Shown here piece after piece: positions 48,936-61,124 of a stretch of 64,000 bases of DNA. Within the stretch, counting starts at the first letter, position 1. Every line of letters starts with the position of its first letter. The DNA is from Gymnorhina tibicen (Eukaryota; Chordata; Aves; Passeriformes; Artamidae). The stretch spans positions 2,779,789 through 2,843,788 of the forward strand of contig VXAZ01000560.1 in NCBI GenBank assembly GCA_013399875.1. Reading direction: 5' to 3'. The position numbers and the translations under genes were made by a program. The notes below the pieces were generated by a model that was not told the origin of the DNA, did not search any database, and was given only the letters and a program-made list of their open reading frames with translations.

Positions 48936-50855
48936 TTTTGGAAACAAATTCCCTGTTTTCTGGCAAGGAAATATATTAAACTGTGCAACTGTTTCCACAT
49001 TAAAGTCAATCAAGTCCTATTGCAGCAGCGTGTTTCTTGTCCAGCCTGCGCCCTCCTTTTAATTTGAAGGAGGAGGAAACTCGTGTTATTTCCCACAGTG
49101 ACTTCACTGTAATTTTGATGTGTCTGGTTGCTGACCAGGGAGAAGCTTCCCAGTACAGCAAATTGAAGATTAGCACAAAATTGTGTTATGAGGAACATGT
49201 ACCTTCCAGATACATGAAGAAAATGTCAGCTCAGCCTGCTCCCCTTGCCAGGCCCGTGAGGCAGTTTCCCACCTCTAAAGCTGATGTGAGTTATCACCTG
49301 GCTTTTGGATGGCCCCACACAGCCACTGCAATGTGAAAATCTAATTCCTTGTTCTCTAAAGTGATTTGGGGGGAGGAAGATGTCCCCTACATCTGAAATT
49401 GTTGTGGCCATACCCTGTGCAAACCCATCTGCTCGTGGTGGCTCTAATGCTTTCAGCTGGCTAGAATCTTAGAACAGAGGTAGAAGATGTGCACAAGTGT
49501 AGGAAAGCAATATCACAGCAAGCAAGAACACCACAGGTTATTTATTTTTAAGATAATAGTCACAAGATGACAAAATTTAGTTCTGTTGTGTTAGAAGAAA
49601 ATAAAATTAGCCATGGGAAGGACACTTGGTGGCAGCCCAAGTTGCCTCATAGCTGTTTCCTCAAGCTTTCACAGCCACCAAAATGCCCCTAAGGGCCCCG
49701 GGCAGGCACAAAAATGCAGAAGGAATCTGTACCTTCATTAGGTATCAGTTAAAAAAAGAGATCTATGGATACTTGTGTGTTCAAACAAGTGCCTGTTTCT
49801 CCCTGCTTTCTCTTCTGCGTGAGTGGGCTGAGATGCTTCGTGCATAAATGAAGTGCTCCCAGCAGACAACTGGAAGTTTGAACCTCAGTAAATTCAAGAC
49901 AAAGTGTAATTATTGTAGGAAAGTCTGGTCTTGGGCTACTACAGCTGTTAAGCAGACAGTGAATTGTCCCGTGTCCACAAAAGGCTGGGCTGGAAGCGTC
50001 ATTTTGTGTATTTCCCAAATCAATTGCAAAGCTCATTCCAATAGCTGGTATTGTAAATTATCGAAATGAAAGGACCTCTTAGCAGGTTATTTTCATGTAA
50101 TTAAGAGTTCAGAGTGACCCTGGGGCTTGTCTTTGCTAAAGACTGAGAAATGTAGCACGGGGGTAAACTCTGTGTTGGAATGGAATGAGAAGTGCCCTTC
50201 CGCGACCGTCGGGAGCACGGTAATGCAATCCTTTACCTGCTAATGCACTGCAGATGGGCTCAGAAAGTCCTTCTCCTCTCTTTGCCTGTGCAGAAAGGAC
50301 TCCAATAAGGGGTTTAATATTTCTTTAATATACTATTAAACCTAAATTGCTTTTGCCTGGGAGAAGAAGAAGGGAAATGTGACTGGCCTGAGGCGATCCC
50401 CCTCGTCACCTCCCCGTTACCATCACAGCCTCTCTGCAGGTGCCTGTTAAGACAGAAAGACATAAAAAGGTTCTAGCCGTGCTTATAGAGGTCTGGTGGG
50501 GATGCACCCCACTGCCTTCCATCCAAACCTGGGCTGGCCTGTGATGCACACGGCTGTTTTCCACAGCCAAGTGCCTCCTCAGCATCTAGGCAAGGCTGTC
50601 GAGGCATTATATCTTCTCTTTTCTGATAGCAGCATCAGAAACACCCCCTATATATAATGGAAGTTATTTGTGGCACATCTCCCAGGTAAAAGGCTGGGCT
50701 GGTTTGTGCAATCAGGCACAACACCAATTTCTCACTGGTAGGTGAGGTCGTCTGGGGGAGAGGCGTGCAGGAGAGATTTAAGCAGCCAGCAAGGCACTCC
50801 ACACTAGAGGTGAAATTAAAGAACCTTTCTCAGATGTGTTATGTTCCAAAAGTGA

Positions 50856-50900
50856 GATATATATATATATATAGATATAGATATATAGATATATATATAA
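50856..50900. repeat. (AT)n/(ATAG)n microsatellite
   Basis: About 45 bases of AT dinucleotides interrupted by GATATAG units, between C8A and FYB2. Confidence 0.9.
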
Positions 50901-52904
50901 AAGCTATGGTTCCATTTAGAACGTTGTGAGTTGAATGTATCTAAAATGTTTGTGTTGGATCCTTGACCCCAAACCTGAATTAAGTCTCTGGACCTCTGGC
51001 TTGCAGTGCTGGCCATGCTGGCCATGGTGATGCACTTACCTTCAAGAGGATGAGCCATCAAAGTCTTCAGGAGCACGGGAAAAGGGCTGTGAGCAGGCTG
51101 GGGTGGGCAGGGAGCTCACATCATCACTTTGTGGCTATTCCCAGCACAGAGCTCTTTCCCTGACGCCGAAGAACTCTTTAATTAAAAGGCACACAACTCC
51201 TCGCTCACAACCCTTACGTACCTAAAATCAGGGGCAGATTATCTCGGTGTAAACAAACTCCGTGACAGCAACACAGGGTTCTGTTCCACTTCAAAAAAGT
51301 CTCCAAATGTGTTTGGCCCAACAAAGGGAATTAATTTCTGCCTGAAGAGCGCATTGATCTTTTAGGTACCACCTGAGCAGCCCATGGGTAACGTGGCTGG
51401 CTGCACAAGCCTAGCCCCAGGGTGAAGTTGTAATGTATAAAACATAATGTTATTGTCATCCAGCAATTTGCATTTGTTCCTTCCTCCTATCTGGATTTTT
51501 ATTTCTAGTATATTCATATAGCTCTTGCTGCAAGGGATACAGTTATGTAAAAAAATTCATCCTTTTTTTATGCCAATATTCTACTTACATTTTTTGTAGT
51601 ACATTTTTCATGCAATGCTGTAAATCTGAGATTTTTTTTCCTACTTGAAGACCATGAACATCTAAAGGCGGAGAGTCTTGTTCTTTGTTATTCTATTCCA
51701 TCCATCCTACCCACAAAGTTGTGACGTGACTGACACCTGCCACGTGCTGTTCGCTCTCTCCTGGCTCACCAGGGAAAAGGGCAGAGCAGGCAGCCTTTTA
51801 TTCAGGGCTGGTCGGGATTTTTTTAAATGATATAGAGGTTGTTGCAATGGGCAGAGGTTATGGAGACCTATGCACAGAGCTCTGGCAAGATCAAGAAGCT
51901 GTGCCTCGCAGTTGGAGCTCTGCCCTTGGGAAGTTTGCTGCTTCACACGTGCTTTTGCAGCACACATGGGCTCTTCTCAGCTCATTCTCTCTTTCTCCGC
52001 ACAGCAGCTTGGTAAAAGCACTTCTGTTTTGCCAAGGTCTTCATCTCTGAACTTCAAAAATCAGAATCCCAGCGCAGATGTCATCAGGAGAAGGATTTAG
52101 TGTCCCTGCGGTTTGGAAGGCTGCATTACAGCAGGAAAAGGCTGCTGCAGGCTGTGCCTGACCCTGCTCATCTCTGGTGTCAGAGAGGGGACAGCAAACG
52201 CTGCTGACCATCCTCTGGCCACCGTGCTTTTCCTCTGTGCACCACTTCTGCATCTCATTTCCTCAGGTACGCCTGGTTTTCATCCCCAGCTGAAATTCTC
52301 CATGCAGCGCTGTGCTTGTCTCTCGGTTACTGAGACTGGCTGTGGAGGGAGGTGGGAAAGGTCCACCCGAGGGCCAGAAGATTGACCACAGCCCTAGTGC
52401 TGGACCTGCCAGTCCTCATTTGGTGCCACTGAACCCAGAACTGCTCTGGTAACGCATCTTCCACCAGAGTAAACACTTAGCTTTAAGCACACAAGGGATT
52501 TTATTGGCTGTTGTTGAAAAGAGGTGTGCACCTCATTGTGGGACCAGGGCCATATTGCAGAGACGTCCGTGTGGCTTGGACAGATAAAATACCCGACACT
52601 TTGCAAGGCTTTTAAATTAATTTTCTTGAGTCCTGCAGTGCTTTGATGGGGCTGATCTTAAAACTTCTGATGGAGCTGTGTGGGTACCTCCACGGGCTCC
52701 TAAACAACCCTTGTCCTGGCCAGTCACAGCAAGCGTTGGCTTTTGGAACGCAGGGATCAATAATACTGCATTTTCCTAAATCCGCCGTTCCTGCCGGTGA
52801 TGCAAGACAGCAAGCGGCTCGGTGGTGGAACAAGTGATCCTATCTCCCCCTCTGCTGGAAAGCCACGATATGACCTCCTGGCAGGAAAAAGATGGGATTC
52901 CGGC

Positions 52905-52990
52905 CGTGCTCGTTCCTGCCCATGGCGAGGGGTTGGAATTAGAGGATTTTTAGCGTCCCTTGCAACCCAAACCACTCAAGAATTCTACGA
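52905..52990 (+). mobile_element. Degraded CR1 3' end
   Basis: TTGGAATTAGAGGATTTTTA, CAACCCAAACCACTCAAGAA and TTCTACGAG match the last 80 bases of CR1 with several changes. Upstream of FYB2. Confidence 0.65.
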
Positions 52991-53984
52991 GATGTGCAGA
53001 GAATCAGGTTGGGGAGAGTGCCCTTGCCCTCCTGGGAACAGAATAAGGCATCAAAACCGAGCCAAATCCTTCCCTAGCACAAGGCTGTGCCCTTTCATTC
53101 ATGTGCTTTCCATTTTCCCCCATTTTTGGGGGGGTTTCAGGTTTTTTTTTGGAGATGTGGACCCTACTGCCTTTTCCCAGTGTTGTCCCACGTGTGGGGC
53201 CAGTAGCTGTGACAAGGAAAACAACTTTGTCAGACCATCCCCAAACTAAAATATCTTCACTCTGGGCTAATGTTATCACCAATTATGTCACGGCCAATAC
53301 CTAAATCTTGTTATCTTCCAAAAATGACTGGATTGCCCCAAAATTCCACTTGTGCAACATTTGATGCTCACAGCACCGTGGCTGCCCCGTGCTCCCTGTG
53401 CAGATGCTGTAGCCCGGTGTGATTTATGGCAGCCCTGGTGAGGCTGGTGGTGTCCCACAGGGCTGGCACTCACAAAATGCACGTTTTAAAGAAACTTCTG
53501 GCATTTCACTGTAATTTTTAGAGCGCACGTAGAGGAATCTGCCTTGTCCTTTTCCTCAGGACTGCGGCTCTGAAGTCAGAACCTCCTGATTCTCCAACAG
53601 TGCTGTAATTCACGGCCTGTGCTCATACCACTGGGCGGGTCATAAATCCTCCCCAGCTACCTGTACACAAAGCTGGCATTGATTCCCATCACGCTGCAAC
53701 TCCAGCACTGGCCTGGGAGACTTCCCTGCCAGCTCCCAGCTCGGCAGGGCCCCCTCTTTCTTCTCCAAGACCTCCAGGCAGCAGCAGGGCTTTTCATGTG
53801 GTGAGGAGCCAGACTCATGCTTCGAGCCATGGCTCTGACAAATAAGCCTTTTTCTTTTCCTCAGTTTCTCTTCCTGTTATTTTTCAGCTCCGCTCAAGTT
53901 TGGCTCTGGAAAGCAGGGTCAGTTTAGGCTGTGAGAGCATCAGTCCCACTCCTGAAGGCATTAGGGATGCTTGGGGCAAGGATT

Positions 53985-54255
53985 TGCTCGATGCCCCTGT
54001 GCAGAGGGGGCTAGGACAGAGGGGAATGGCTTCAAACTGAAAGAGGGCAGGGTTAGATGGGATACTAGGAAAAAAAATCTTTCCTGTGAGGGTGGTGAGG
54101 CACTGGCACAGGTTGCCCAGAGAAGCTGTGGCTGTTCCACCCTTGGAAGGGTTCAAGGCCAGGTTGGATGGGGCTTGCAGCAACCTGGTCTGGAGGAAGG
54201 TGTCCCTGCCCACAGCAGCGGGTGGGAATTGGATGATTTTTAAGGTCTCTTCATG
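53985..54255 (+). mobile_element. CR1 LINE 3' fragment upstream of FYB2
   Basis: CAGAGGGGAATGGCTTCAAA, GGTTAGATGGGATACTAGG, GGTTGCCCAGAGAAGCTGTG, GGTCTGGAGGAAGGTGTCCC. The very end of the element is missing. Confidence 0.91.
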
Positions 54256-55029
54256 GTTTCTTTTCCAGGCATCTTATTGGGAATGATCTATAGGAGAGGG
54301 GCTGAGTCTGGTTGTGTGGGATTAGGGTCAGCTCATGGGTATTGCTCAGGCTGCCCGTGGCTTCCTGCCCTCCCAACCCCATCAGCAGCCACCTCTGAAA
54401 GCCACCAGCACCCTGGCTCCGTGCAGCAGCTGCAGCTGTCTCTGCTCCAAGGAAAGCACCAAGCACTCCTGAAGAGAGAGATGAAATAATATTTGATCAG
54501 TTACGGAGGGAAAAAGGAAGTCCTGGGGCTCTCATCTCTTCTTGCCAAGCTAACCAGCCTTGCTTTTCCTGGGAGACATGCTCTGTAGAAACATGGGCTC
54601 AGTGTTTGGACAGATCCTTTCAGTCTGTTCTCCAGGGCAGAAATACCCAGTGATAGGAGAAGTCTTGTTTGCCCTAATTTCACTGGCCTGTCCTTAGGAG
54701 CCTAAGGAGCAGCTCACCACGGAAAGAAGCTGCTTCAGCAGGGAGTATGTGTGAGCTGCAGCAAGGATGATTGTTTTAGCTGGGCTCTGCTGTCCAGAGA
54801 TGAAGGAAACACTTGGTTTCTCTGGGGAAATGTCTGGTTTAATCACTCCGAGGTCTCTGGTTTCGCTGTGGGGAGGAGCTTGGTTGCAGGCTGGGCTGGT
54901 GCAGAAGGGTGGGTGTCACTTATGGAGAGACCCAAAAATTGGGGTACGATTTACTGCTGGACATGGTGGGGCTCCTCCTCATCTCTCCTCAGTTTTGCTG
55001 GCCCCAGGTGTGAGAAGGGACCTGAGACC

Positions 55030-55100
55030 ACGATGGGGGCCTGGAACTGGATGATCTTTACAGTCCCTTCTTACCCAAACCAGCCTAAGATTCTATAAAC
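55030..55100 (+). mobile_element. Short CR1 3' end next to the CpG block
   Basis: CTGGAACTGGATGATCTTTA, TTACCCAAACCAGCCTAAGA and TTCTATAAAC are the CR1 terminus. It sits about 110 bases before the CpG-rich block. Confidence 0.78.
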
Positions 55101-55209
55101 TTCCAGGGATATGGACATCGTAGGGACGCAGGGGTGCTGTGGGGGCACCCATGGCGAGGGCAAGAGCCATTCTTCCCCTCAAAAAGCAAACCAAGCCTGA
55201 TCTCTCCCT

Positions 55210-55720
55210 TTCCCACCCCAAGCCCGCCGCGGTGCTGACATCTGTGGTTCGGGGAACCGTGGGTCGGGTCGGGGACTGCTGGGCAGGCTCAGCCCTGCCC
55301 AGGTGAGGCTCTCCCCGCCCCGGGGGGCAGACCCAGCCTCAGCCCAGGTGTATTCAGGGCTCGCTCCGCCTCGCCTGGCGCGGCTGCAGGACGGGCACCT
55401 GAGCGGGAGCGGCTGCGGGACGCGGGGCACGGGATATGCCGGGCTGAACCGCTGGAGCCGGCCTGGAGCGGCGAGGGATGGACCTGGTAACTCCTGGGGC
55501 TCTGCCTCCTCTGCACCCGGCCTGGGGGAAGGATTTCTGCGTGGTTTTCTGCTGCTGGTTCGTAGCTTGGGGCTGTTCTCTCCGTGGAGTGCCCGGAGCA
55601 GTTTGTCCCGGCAGTGATGTGCTCACTCTCATCGCCGCTCCTGCTCTGTGGGGACACCACACCGACACTGCTTTGCTGCCCCAGAACAGGGGCTCCCAGT
55701 GCCTGCTTTCTTCCCCCCTC
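55210..55720 (+). promoter_or_regulatory. CpG-rich block, probable FYB2 promoter
   Basis: The densest run of CG dinucleotides and GC boxes (CCCCGCCCC) in the window, especially 55216-55490. It lies 3.5 kb upstream of the first recognised FYB2 exon and 6.5 kb from the C8A start, and reads away from C8A. No TATA box is evident. The promoter role is inferred from composition and position. Confidence 0.5.
55478..55486 (+). CDS. FYB2: Candidate FYB2 first coding exon (three codons)
   Basis: Inside the CpG-rich block, a well-placed ATG (G at -3 and +4) gives Met-Asp-Leu followed by a GT donor (GTAACT) in phase 0, the phase FYB2 exon 2 requires. The human protein has Met and two acidic residues before the same EGV. 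The donor is mediocre, and 55111 (Met-Asp-Ile|GTAGGG) is a rival. Transcript data are needed to settle it. Confidence 0.25.
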
Positions 55721-56104
55721 ACTCTGACGTGAGCCGCAGCTATGCCTCTTACTGTAACAAAAAGGAGAGCTGGGTTTTATTTATTTGTTTCGGTTCTGGG
55801 AGGAGCGGGTGGGTTAATGAGTTAATGGTATCTGCAGTGCGCTCTCGTCAGCCTGCCCGGGGTGCCTGGGCTTGGCTCCAGCAGACCCACGCCGGGGCAG
55901 AGGGCAGCAGAGATTAAACATTTACCCACCAGAGCTCCCTTGGGAATCTGATAAAGAACGGGATAAGCCAGAAAAATTCCAGGAGGGGAACAGGCAGTGC
56001 TTCCTCTCGCCTCTTGAATGGGGTTTATCTCCCTGTGTTGATTCGTTTTGGAAAAGCAGCTTCAGGAAACTAATGAGGATTAGCTCGATTTAGTTAATTA
56101 ATTG

Positions 56105-56440
56105 ACGAGAGAAGGCTTTGGGGTGACCTTATTGCAGGATTTCAGTACCTGAAGGGGCTACAGGGGAGCTGGAAAGAGACTTTTGACAAGGCCCTGGAAT
56201 GACTTTCAAACTGAAAGAGGGCAGAGATAGATCAGGTATTAGGAGGAAATTCTTCACTCAGAGGGTGGTGAGGCCCTGGCACAGGGTGCCCAGAGAAGCT
56301 GTGGCTGCCCCATCCCTGGAAGTGTCCAAGGCCAGGTTGGATGGGGCTCTGAGCAGCCTGGGTTGGCTTGAGCAGCAGGGGGTTGGCTTGAGTTGATCTC
56401 TAAGGTGCCCTGCAATCCAAACCATTCTGGGATTCTACAG
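56105..56440 (+). mobile_element. CR1 LINE 3' fragment in presumed FYB2 intron 1
   Basis: GAGAAGGCTTTGGGGTGACC, CAAACTGAAAGAGGGCAGAG, GTGCCCAGAGAAGCTGTGGC and tail CCATTCTGGGATTCTAC. A short GGGTTGGCTTGAG duplication occurs inside near 56360-56395. Confidence 0.92.
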
Positions 56441-57747
56441 TTCAGATGCCTCTTGGTTAGTCCAAGTTATCAGCACAAACCCCCTGCTGGTGCTCCTTCT
56501 GAAAGGCACCCTTATCATAGGCTTAAGCTGAGCTTTATTCTGCTTCCTAGACTGATCTTGATGTTGGAAGAGCATTTTATTTATAGGCAGAAAATATGGA
56601 AAGTTTAGCTGCCCCCTGACTCTGTAATGCTTCTGTCCCCTGACTCCTTAATGCTCACAGCTTTCCGGCCAGTGGAAGTTTGTTTCCTTTTTTCTCTCTT
56701 CCCCTCTCATCTTGCGTGGGCTTTTGCCAAATGTAGTATTATTCACAGTCAATTATTTGGCCAGATGTAGCTGTAATACACATTGTGAGCTTTTGGCAGC
56801 CCTTTAAATTTATTGGTGTATTCTCCCTGCTTGTCAGCTGGTCTGATTTTCAGGGGACCTGAGCCCTCCCTGGGCTCCTGGGACACCGGGACTCCACGTG
56901 TGTCCTGCCTGTGACCTGCCCAGCACCGTGCTTAGGCTGAGCATCTCCCTGGGCCAGCTGAAGGTGCATGGGTCGAACAGGAGAGCTGCTTGGATGGGTT
57001 TGTGGTTTGAAACAGTCCCAGCTCTGGTGGAAATTCATCCCTGCAGAGACCAGGAGAACTCAGTGCACCTTGGAGGGTCTGGCTAAGCTCGGCCCTGTGC
57101 AAGGAAACAGCATTTGCAGGAGCTTTCTGGGGAGGGATGGGTTGCCCATCTGGGTGTGGGTGTGCAGGGGGTGGCCAAGGGGTGCAGTTTAACCCCATCC
57201 ACCCCAGCAGCTCCCTGCAGTTGGCCGGGGGCCATATGTGTCCCCTTTCCCCATGAGCATCAGGCTGCGCTCCAGGGGGACCATATCCCAGTGAGGGGCA
57301 CTGAGAGTGCATGGAGCACAGATAATCTCCCACTTAATTAGGCAAATCACTTGAAGCTGGCATTATTCCTGAAGAAGAATAATAATTTGAGGAGGGGGGA
57401 AAGGGAAGCTTGTATCCATCCCTCTTTCATTAAACTGAGTGCCAAGCTTGTGACTGTCACAGCCCATTTCTGTCACAGGCCAGTGCCAGGGAGAGGCCTG
57501 ACCAAAAACCCCGTGTCTGCCTCGCCTGGGGCACGCTGAGACAAGCAGGTACTTTTTCCTTTCCCTTCTCTTTGTCTCTGAGGGCGCTGATGAGGAACTG
57601 TTTGCTGCAGCGGGGAAAATCAGCAAGGGGAGGTAAACAGCGCTGAACTCTTCAACTGCTGCTGCAGCTCCCTGCAATCGCATTAGGGCACCTCACTGCT
57701 TTATTTCCCGTCTGGCATCGCCGCAGGGATTGGGTGCGTGTGGGATT

Positions 57748-57778
57748 TTTTTTTTTTTTTAATTATTTTTTTTTTCCC
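57748..57778. repeat. Split poly-T tract
   Basis: A run of T interrupted by AATTA in presumed FYB2 intron 1. Confidence 0.8.
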
Positions 57779-59244
57779 CCTCCCAAAATCTGATTCATCC
57801 TCCGTGTGCCTCTGGAAGCTCCCATTCCCGCGGCTCGCCGCTAGATTAGCCTGTCTGGGCAGCTCACGCGGCATCGGGCTGCTGACCGCTAATATGAAAT
57901 ATAATTGGAGCAATTCAAACCTCTCCCCCAAGGGCTGCTTCTTTACATCATGTACTACCCTGTGAAAGTAATAAAGTCAGTGAAAGGGGTTATTCAAGAG
58001 AAATTGTCAGTGTTTAATAAATCGCGCAATTAAATGCAATAAAACCTCAGTATGCTATTCATCTGTTCTGTCTTAACACTTAAGGCTGGGGCTTTTTTCA
58101 GAATAACGAAGTTCTGTCCTAGATAATTTTTTCCAATTTCCTCATTAGACAGGTTCTCGTGAAGCCTTGCGCTGAACTAAGCTGCCAGAGCAGAGCACCT
58201 AATGTAATCATGGCATATAAAAAGTTATAGAGCAGTTCAAGGACTTAAGTAGCTCATAAATTTTTCTTCATATTTTCTCCCTAGTTCAGTTCAGGGCTGA
58301 ATTTAAGCCACGGCACTGTAGGCATAAACTGTGGTCCCTTTTCTCCAGCGTGGGATTCAGGAGAGTGAGGGACTGAAACAAAATGTTCTCCAAGTGCCCT
58401 TTTAAACTGCACTGTCACTGATGAGCCCCCTTTCTTCAAAATCCTGCGTAACCTGGGGTCTGGTGACTGTGTGGGAGAGGAACTGAGTGTCACAGCCAGT
58501 ATCCATCACCTGCACTGGGAGATGCTCTTGTTGTCTCTGTGCCACGTGTTTGGGTTGCGTGTCCTCTGCTTCCTGGGGTGGGATTAAAGGCAAGGGGAGA
58601 AGCATCCAAAGAGCCTCGGGGACCCTGAGCTGAACCAGCACCATGGAGGAAGAGCATTTGGTCCCAGGGGTCATTAGGAGTGCACCATCGAGGAGGATAT
58701 TCAGTGCTTCTCTTCCCATGGTGGAGTTTTCTAAAAGAGGGTGGGGATGCACTTGGCATCTCTGGAGCAGTACTGGCCTCTCCCCTGTTTGGTGCTTGTG
58801 TACTGAAAATAAAGTGCAGCTTTCATACCCAGCAGGTGCATCAACAGCACTGCAGCACCTCTGCCAGGAAGCTCTAACATTGAATTCAGTGTTTGCCAGA
58901 TCCTCCCGAGGGAAATTCTCCACCACTGGGGGACAGTGGGGAGAAGGAGGCATTTCCCCTGGCCACTCTGGTTCTTCTTGGTTTCCATGCTTTGCTCCTG
59001 CATTTCCCCCCTGTTTTCAGCTCTTTTGTCTTCACCAGAAGTGATTTGTGAGCCTTTGGATGACCCTTTGAAAGAGTAAATTCTCTTCCACTGCTTTTAA
59101 ATTTTCACCAGGATCTGCATATCCTTGTTGACCAGGGTCGAGTGTGCCCCCTCTTTCTCTCTGAAAACAGTGTGATGGTTTAAATTGCCTGTTGCCACCT
59201 CTGTAAGCAGCCTGTTCTGTGCTCTGCTCTCTCCCCTCACCCAG

Positions 59245-59977
59245 GAAGGAGTGACTGATTTCAAAGCCCTCCGAGCAAAATTTCAGAATGACTCCAGCTT
59301 GGCCAACAAGCTGGGGCAGCCGCGCCAGAAACCTCCCACGGAGATCGCCCCCAAGCCTGGCTCTGCAGGGAACACCACGTCCAGCCCTCTGCCCCTGACT
59401 AAGAGAGAGCTGAAAGTGTCAAAACCTGCCCACCCCACCTCCCAACCCTCTGTGCCCACCCAGCACAACCCCTCGGCACGGCCTCAAGCCGGGCTGGGTT
59501 ACAGGGAGCGGTTGGGTCACAGCAAAGAGCACGAGAGCAACACCTCAGAGAAAGGGCTGAGTTCTCCCAAGAGCAGCTCAGAAAAGCCTCTGCTGTCCTC
59601 TGGCACTGACCAGCAAGGATCAAGCCAAACAACTCCAGAGGACCCTCGGCTCCCAGATTCTTTCCAGCATGTCCTACAGATCTGGGAAGAGACTTTATCC
59701 CGCAACGAGAAAACGAGTCCAAGACTCCCAACCCAGCGGGCAGCAAACTCAGCTCCTGCTGCATCAGGCAGTGACAGGATGCGACCCTTTGGAAGCTCCC
59801 CTGTGCTGGACTGGCATGCCCAGAAGAAGGATGCTCTGCGTGGCAGCGGGGTAGCTCTTCCTCAGGCTCCCAGGGGACACAGGAGCTCTGACGGAGCAGG
59901 TGCTGAGGGTGTGGTGGCATCTGCATTCTGCCAGTCGGGTTATCGTGCACCAAGAGAGCCACCTCAGCACCAGAAAG
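59245..59977 (+). CDS. FYB2: FYB2 exon 2, large N-terminal exon
   Basis: FYB2 (ARAP, the ADAP-like FYN-binding adaptor) is a T-cell signalling scaffold. The exon opens with EGVTDFKALRAKFQND, close to the N terminus of human FYB2 that begins just after its initiator. It then runs through 244 codons of proline- and serine-rich, low-conservation sequence, ending HQK. Acceptor CACCCAG, donor GTATGG, phase 0 to 1. No in-frame ATG precedes the acceptor usefully, so the initiator lies in an upstream exon. The SH3-like C terminus is outside the window. An antisense 187-residue frame here is a shadow. Position next to and head to head with C8A supports the assignment. Confidence 0.9.
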
Positions 59978-60929
59978 GTATGGGAAGGTGTATTCTTAAC
60001 ACTGAGTATATAAATACATGAGTATATAGGTGCTCTGGAAGTGCAGGATGCAGGAGCTGGAGAGAAAAGCCCCTAAGAGCTGGGACCCTCAAACACGAGG
60101 CCAGACTGGCCCTTTGGAATGCTCCGTTCTTTCTCTGGGGGTCCTGGAGATAAGGAATGGGTCTCAAACTGCTGCTCAGCTTGGGTAAGGGGAGGATTCC
60201 CCATATCCAACAACTTTTAAAAACTCACTCTAAGAAATTGTCTACATTTTGAGAGTAGGGTGAAGGCCGAGGACAGGAGACTATCTTAGTTTCGGTGTGC
60301 TTTGGCCATTTGCAGTCCCAAGGTAAACGTGACTGCACACAGATGTGAAAGGCTTGACTGGTCTGCAAAGACAGTTTAATTCTAATTAAAATAGCTTAAA
60401 CCTGAATCCCCATGCTCTGCACCCTCCCAGCTTTGCAAAAGGTCATATTTAAGATCAGAGAATATATTTCTTAGAGAAACTGGTGCTAGGAAACTGAGAG
60501 GCTGTGACGTTCCCCTTGCTGACATCACACTGGGTGACAGGGCACTGAAAACCTTAAGTCTTTGTTTTCCCTGGGAAGCCACCTCTCCTGGGCCGAGAGC
60601 GCTGCAAACAGCCGTGGCCCTAAATCCTGGCGGATTAAACTGTTATCTGCACAGAAAATTGGGCTGGTGTTTTATAATCCGGAGGAAGGGAGCTGTCGAG
60701 AGCCGAGAGCCCAACACGGTTCACGTGGTAAAGATCTGTAAAAATGGACATTTCCATTTGTTCTGCCATTCTGGTAACGTGCTGAAGAGACCCCCTGCGT
60801 GATGGGGACGCAGAAATTGGGAGCAGGCAGAGCCGGTTAGAAATGTCAGTGTAACAACTAATGATCCTGCGTGGATTTTTGCTTAAATCAGGGCTAATTG
60901 CTGCCTGTCCTTGTGCTTCTCTGGAGCAG

Positions 60930-61124
60930 AATCGGAGCCTCCCTTCTGCCAGCCTGGAGCAGGAAAATGGTCTTGCAGCCCTGGGAGCAAGTGGCCAAGA
61001 ATTAAACCTCTCCCTTCAGCTGAATCCCTGGGTCCTGCCCCTGGGAAGCCTCCGAGACCCCCAAAATGTGACCTCAGTGCTTTCCAAAGCACCGTGCCTT
61101 TGGTCCGCAGAGGAAATGAAACAA
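60930..61124 (+). CDS. FYB2: FYB2 exon 3
   Basis: Encodes 65 codons with IKPLPSAESLGPAPGKPPRP, which matches the PLPS-x-x-SLGPPPPKPSRPP proline motif of FYB2, a likely SH3-binding segment, followed by DLSAFQ. Acceptor GGAGCAG, donor A|GTAAGA, phase 1 to 1, in frame with exon 2. Confidence 0.88.

Larger units (their letters stand above)
48760..55209. other. Intergenic region between C8A and FYB2 promoter
   Basis: C8A upstream sequence, an AT microsatellite at 50856, and three plus-strand CR1 fragments (52905, 53985, 55030). No exon or RNA gene recognised. Confidence 0.6.
55721..59244. other. Probable FYB2 intron 1
   Basis: If the promoter assignment is right, this is intronic. It contains a CR1 copy at 56105-56440, a split poly-T tract near 57748, and a unique AT-rich stretch at 57880-58080. 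No exon supported. Confidence 0.45.

Noticed and set aside
49010..49198. Hydrophobic minus-strand leader (MFLITQF...) considered as the C8A signal exon
   Set aside because: No donor in phase 2; the exon at 48647-48759 fits far better.
58643..58660. ATG with perfect start context reading Met-Glu-Glu-Glu, similar to the human FYB2 N terminus
   Set aside because: No usable donor in the needed phase (only GTCCCA or GTCATT), so it cannot be joined convincingly to exon 2. Kept only as a remote alternative start.
58402..58953. 183-residue minus-strand open frame near FYB2
   Set aside because: No domain or similarity recognised and no splice signals. It overlaps an equally open plus-strand frame.
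59399..59962. 187-residue minus-strand frame over FYB2 exon 2
   Set aside because: Antisense shadow of the proline- and serine-rich exon.
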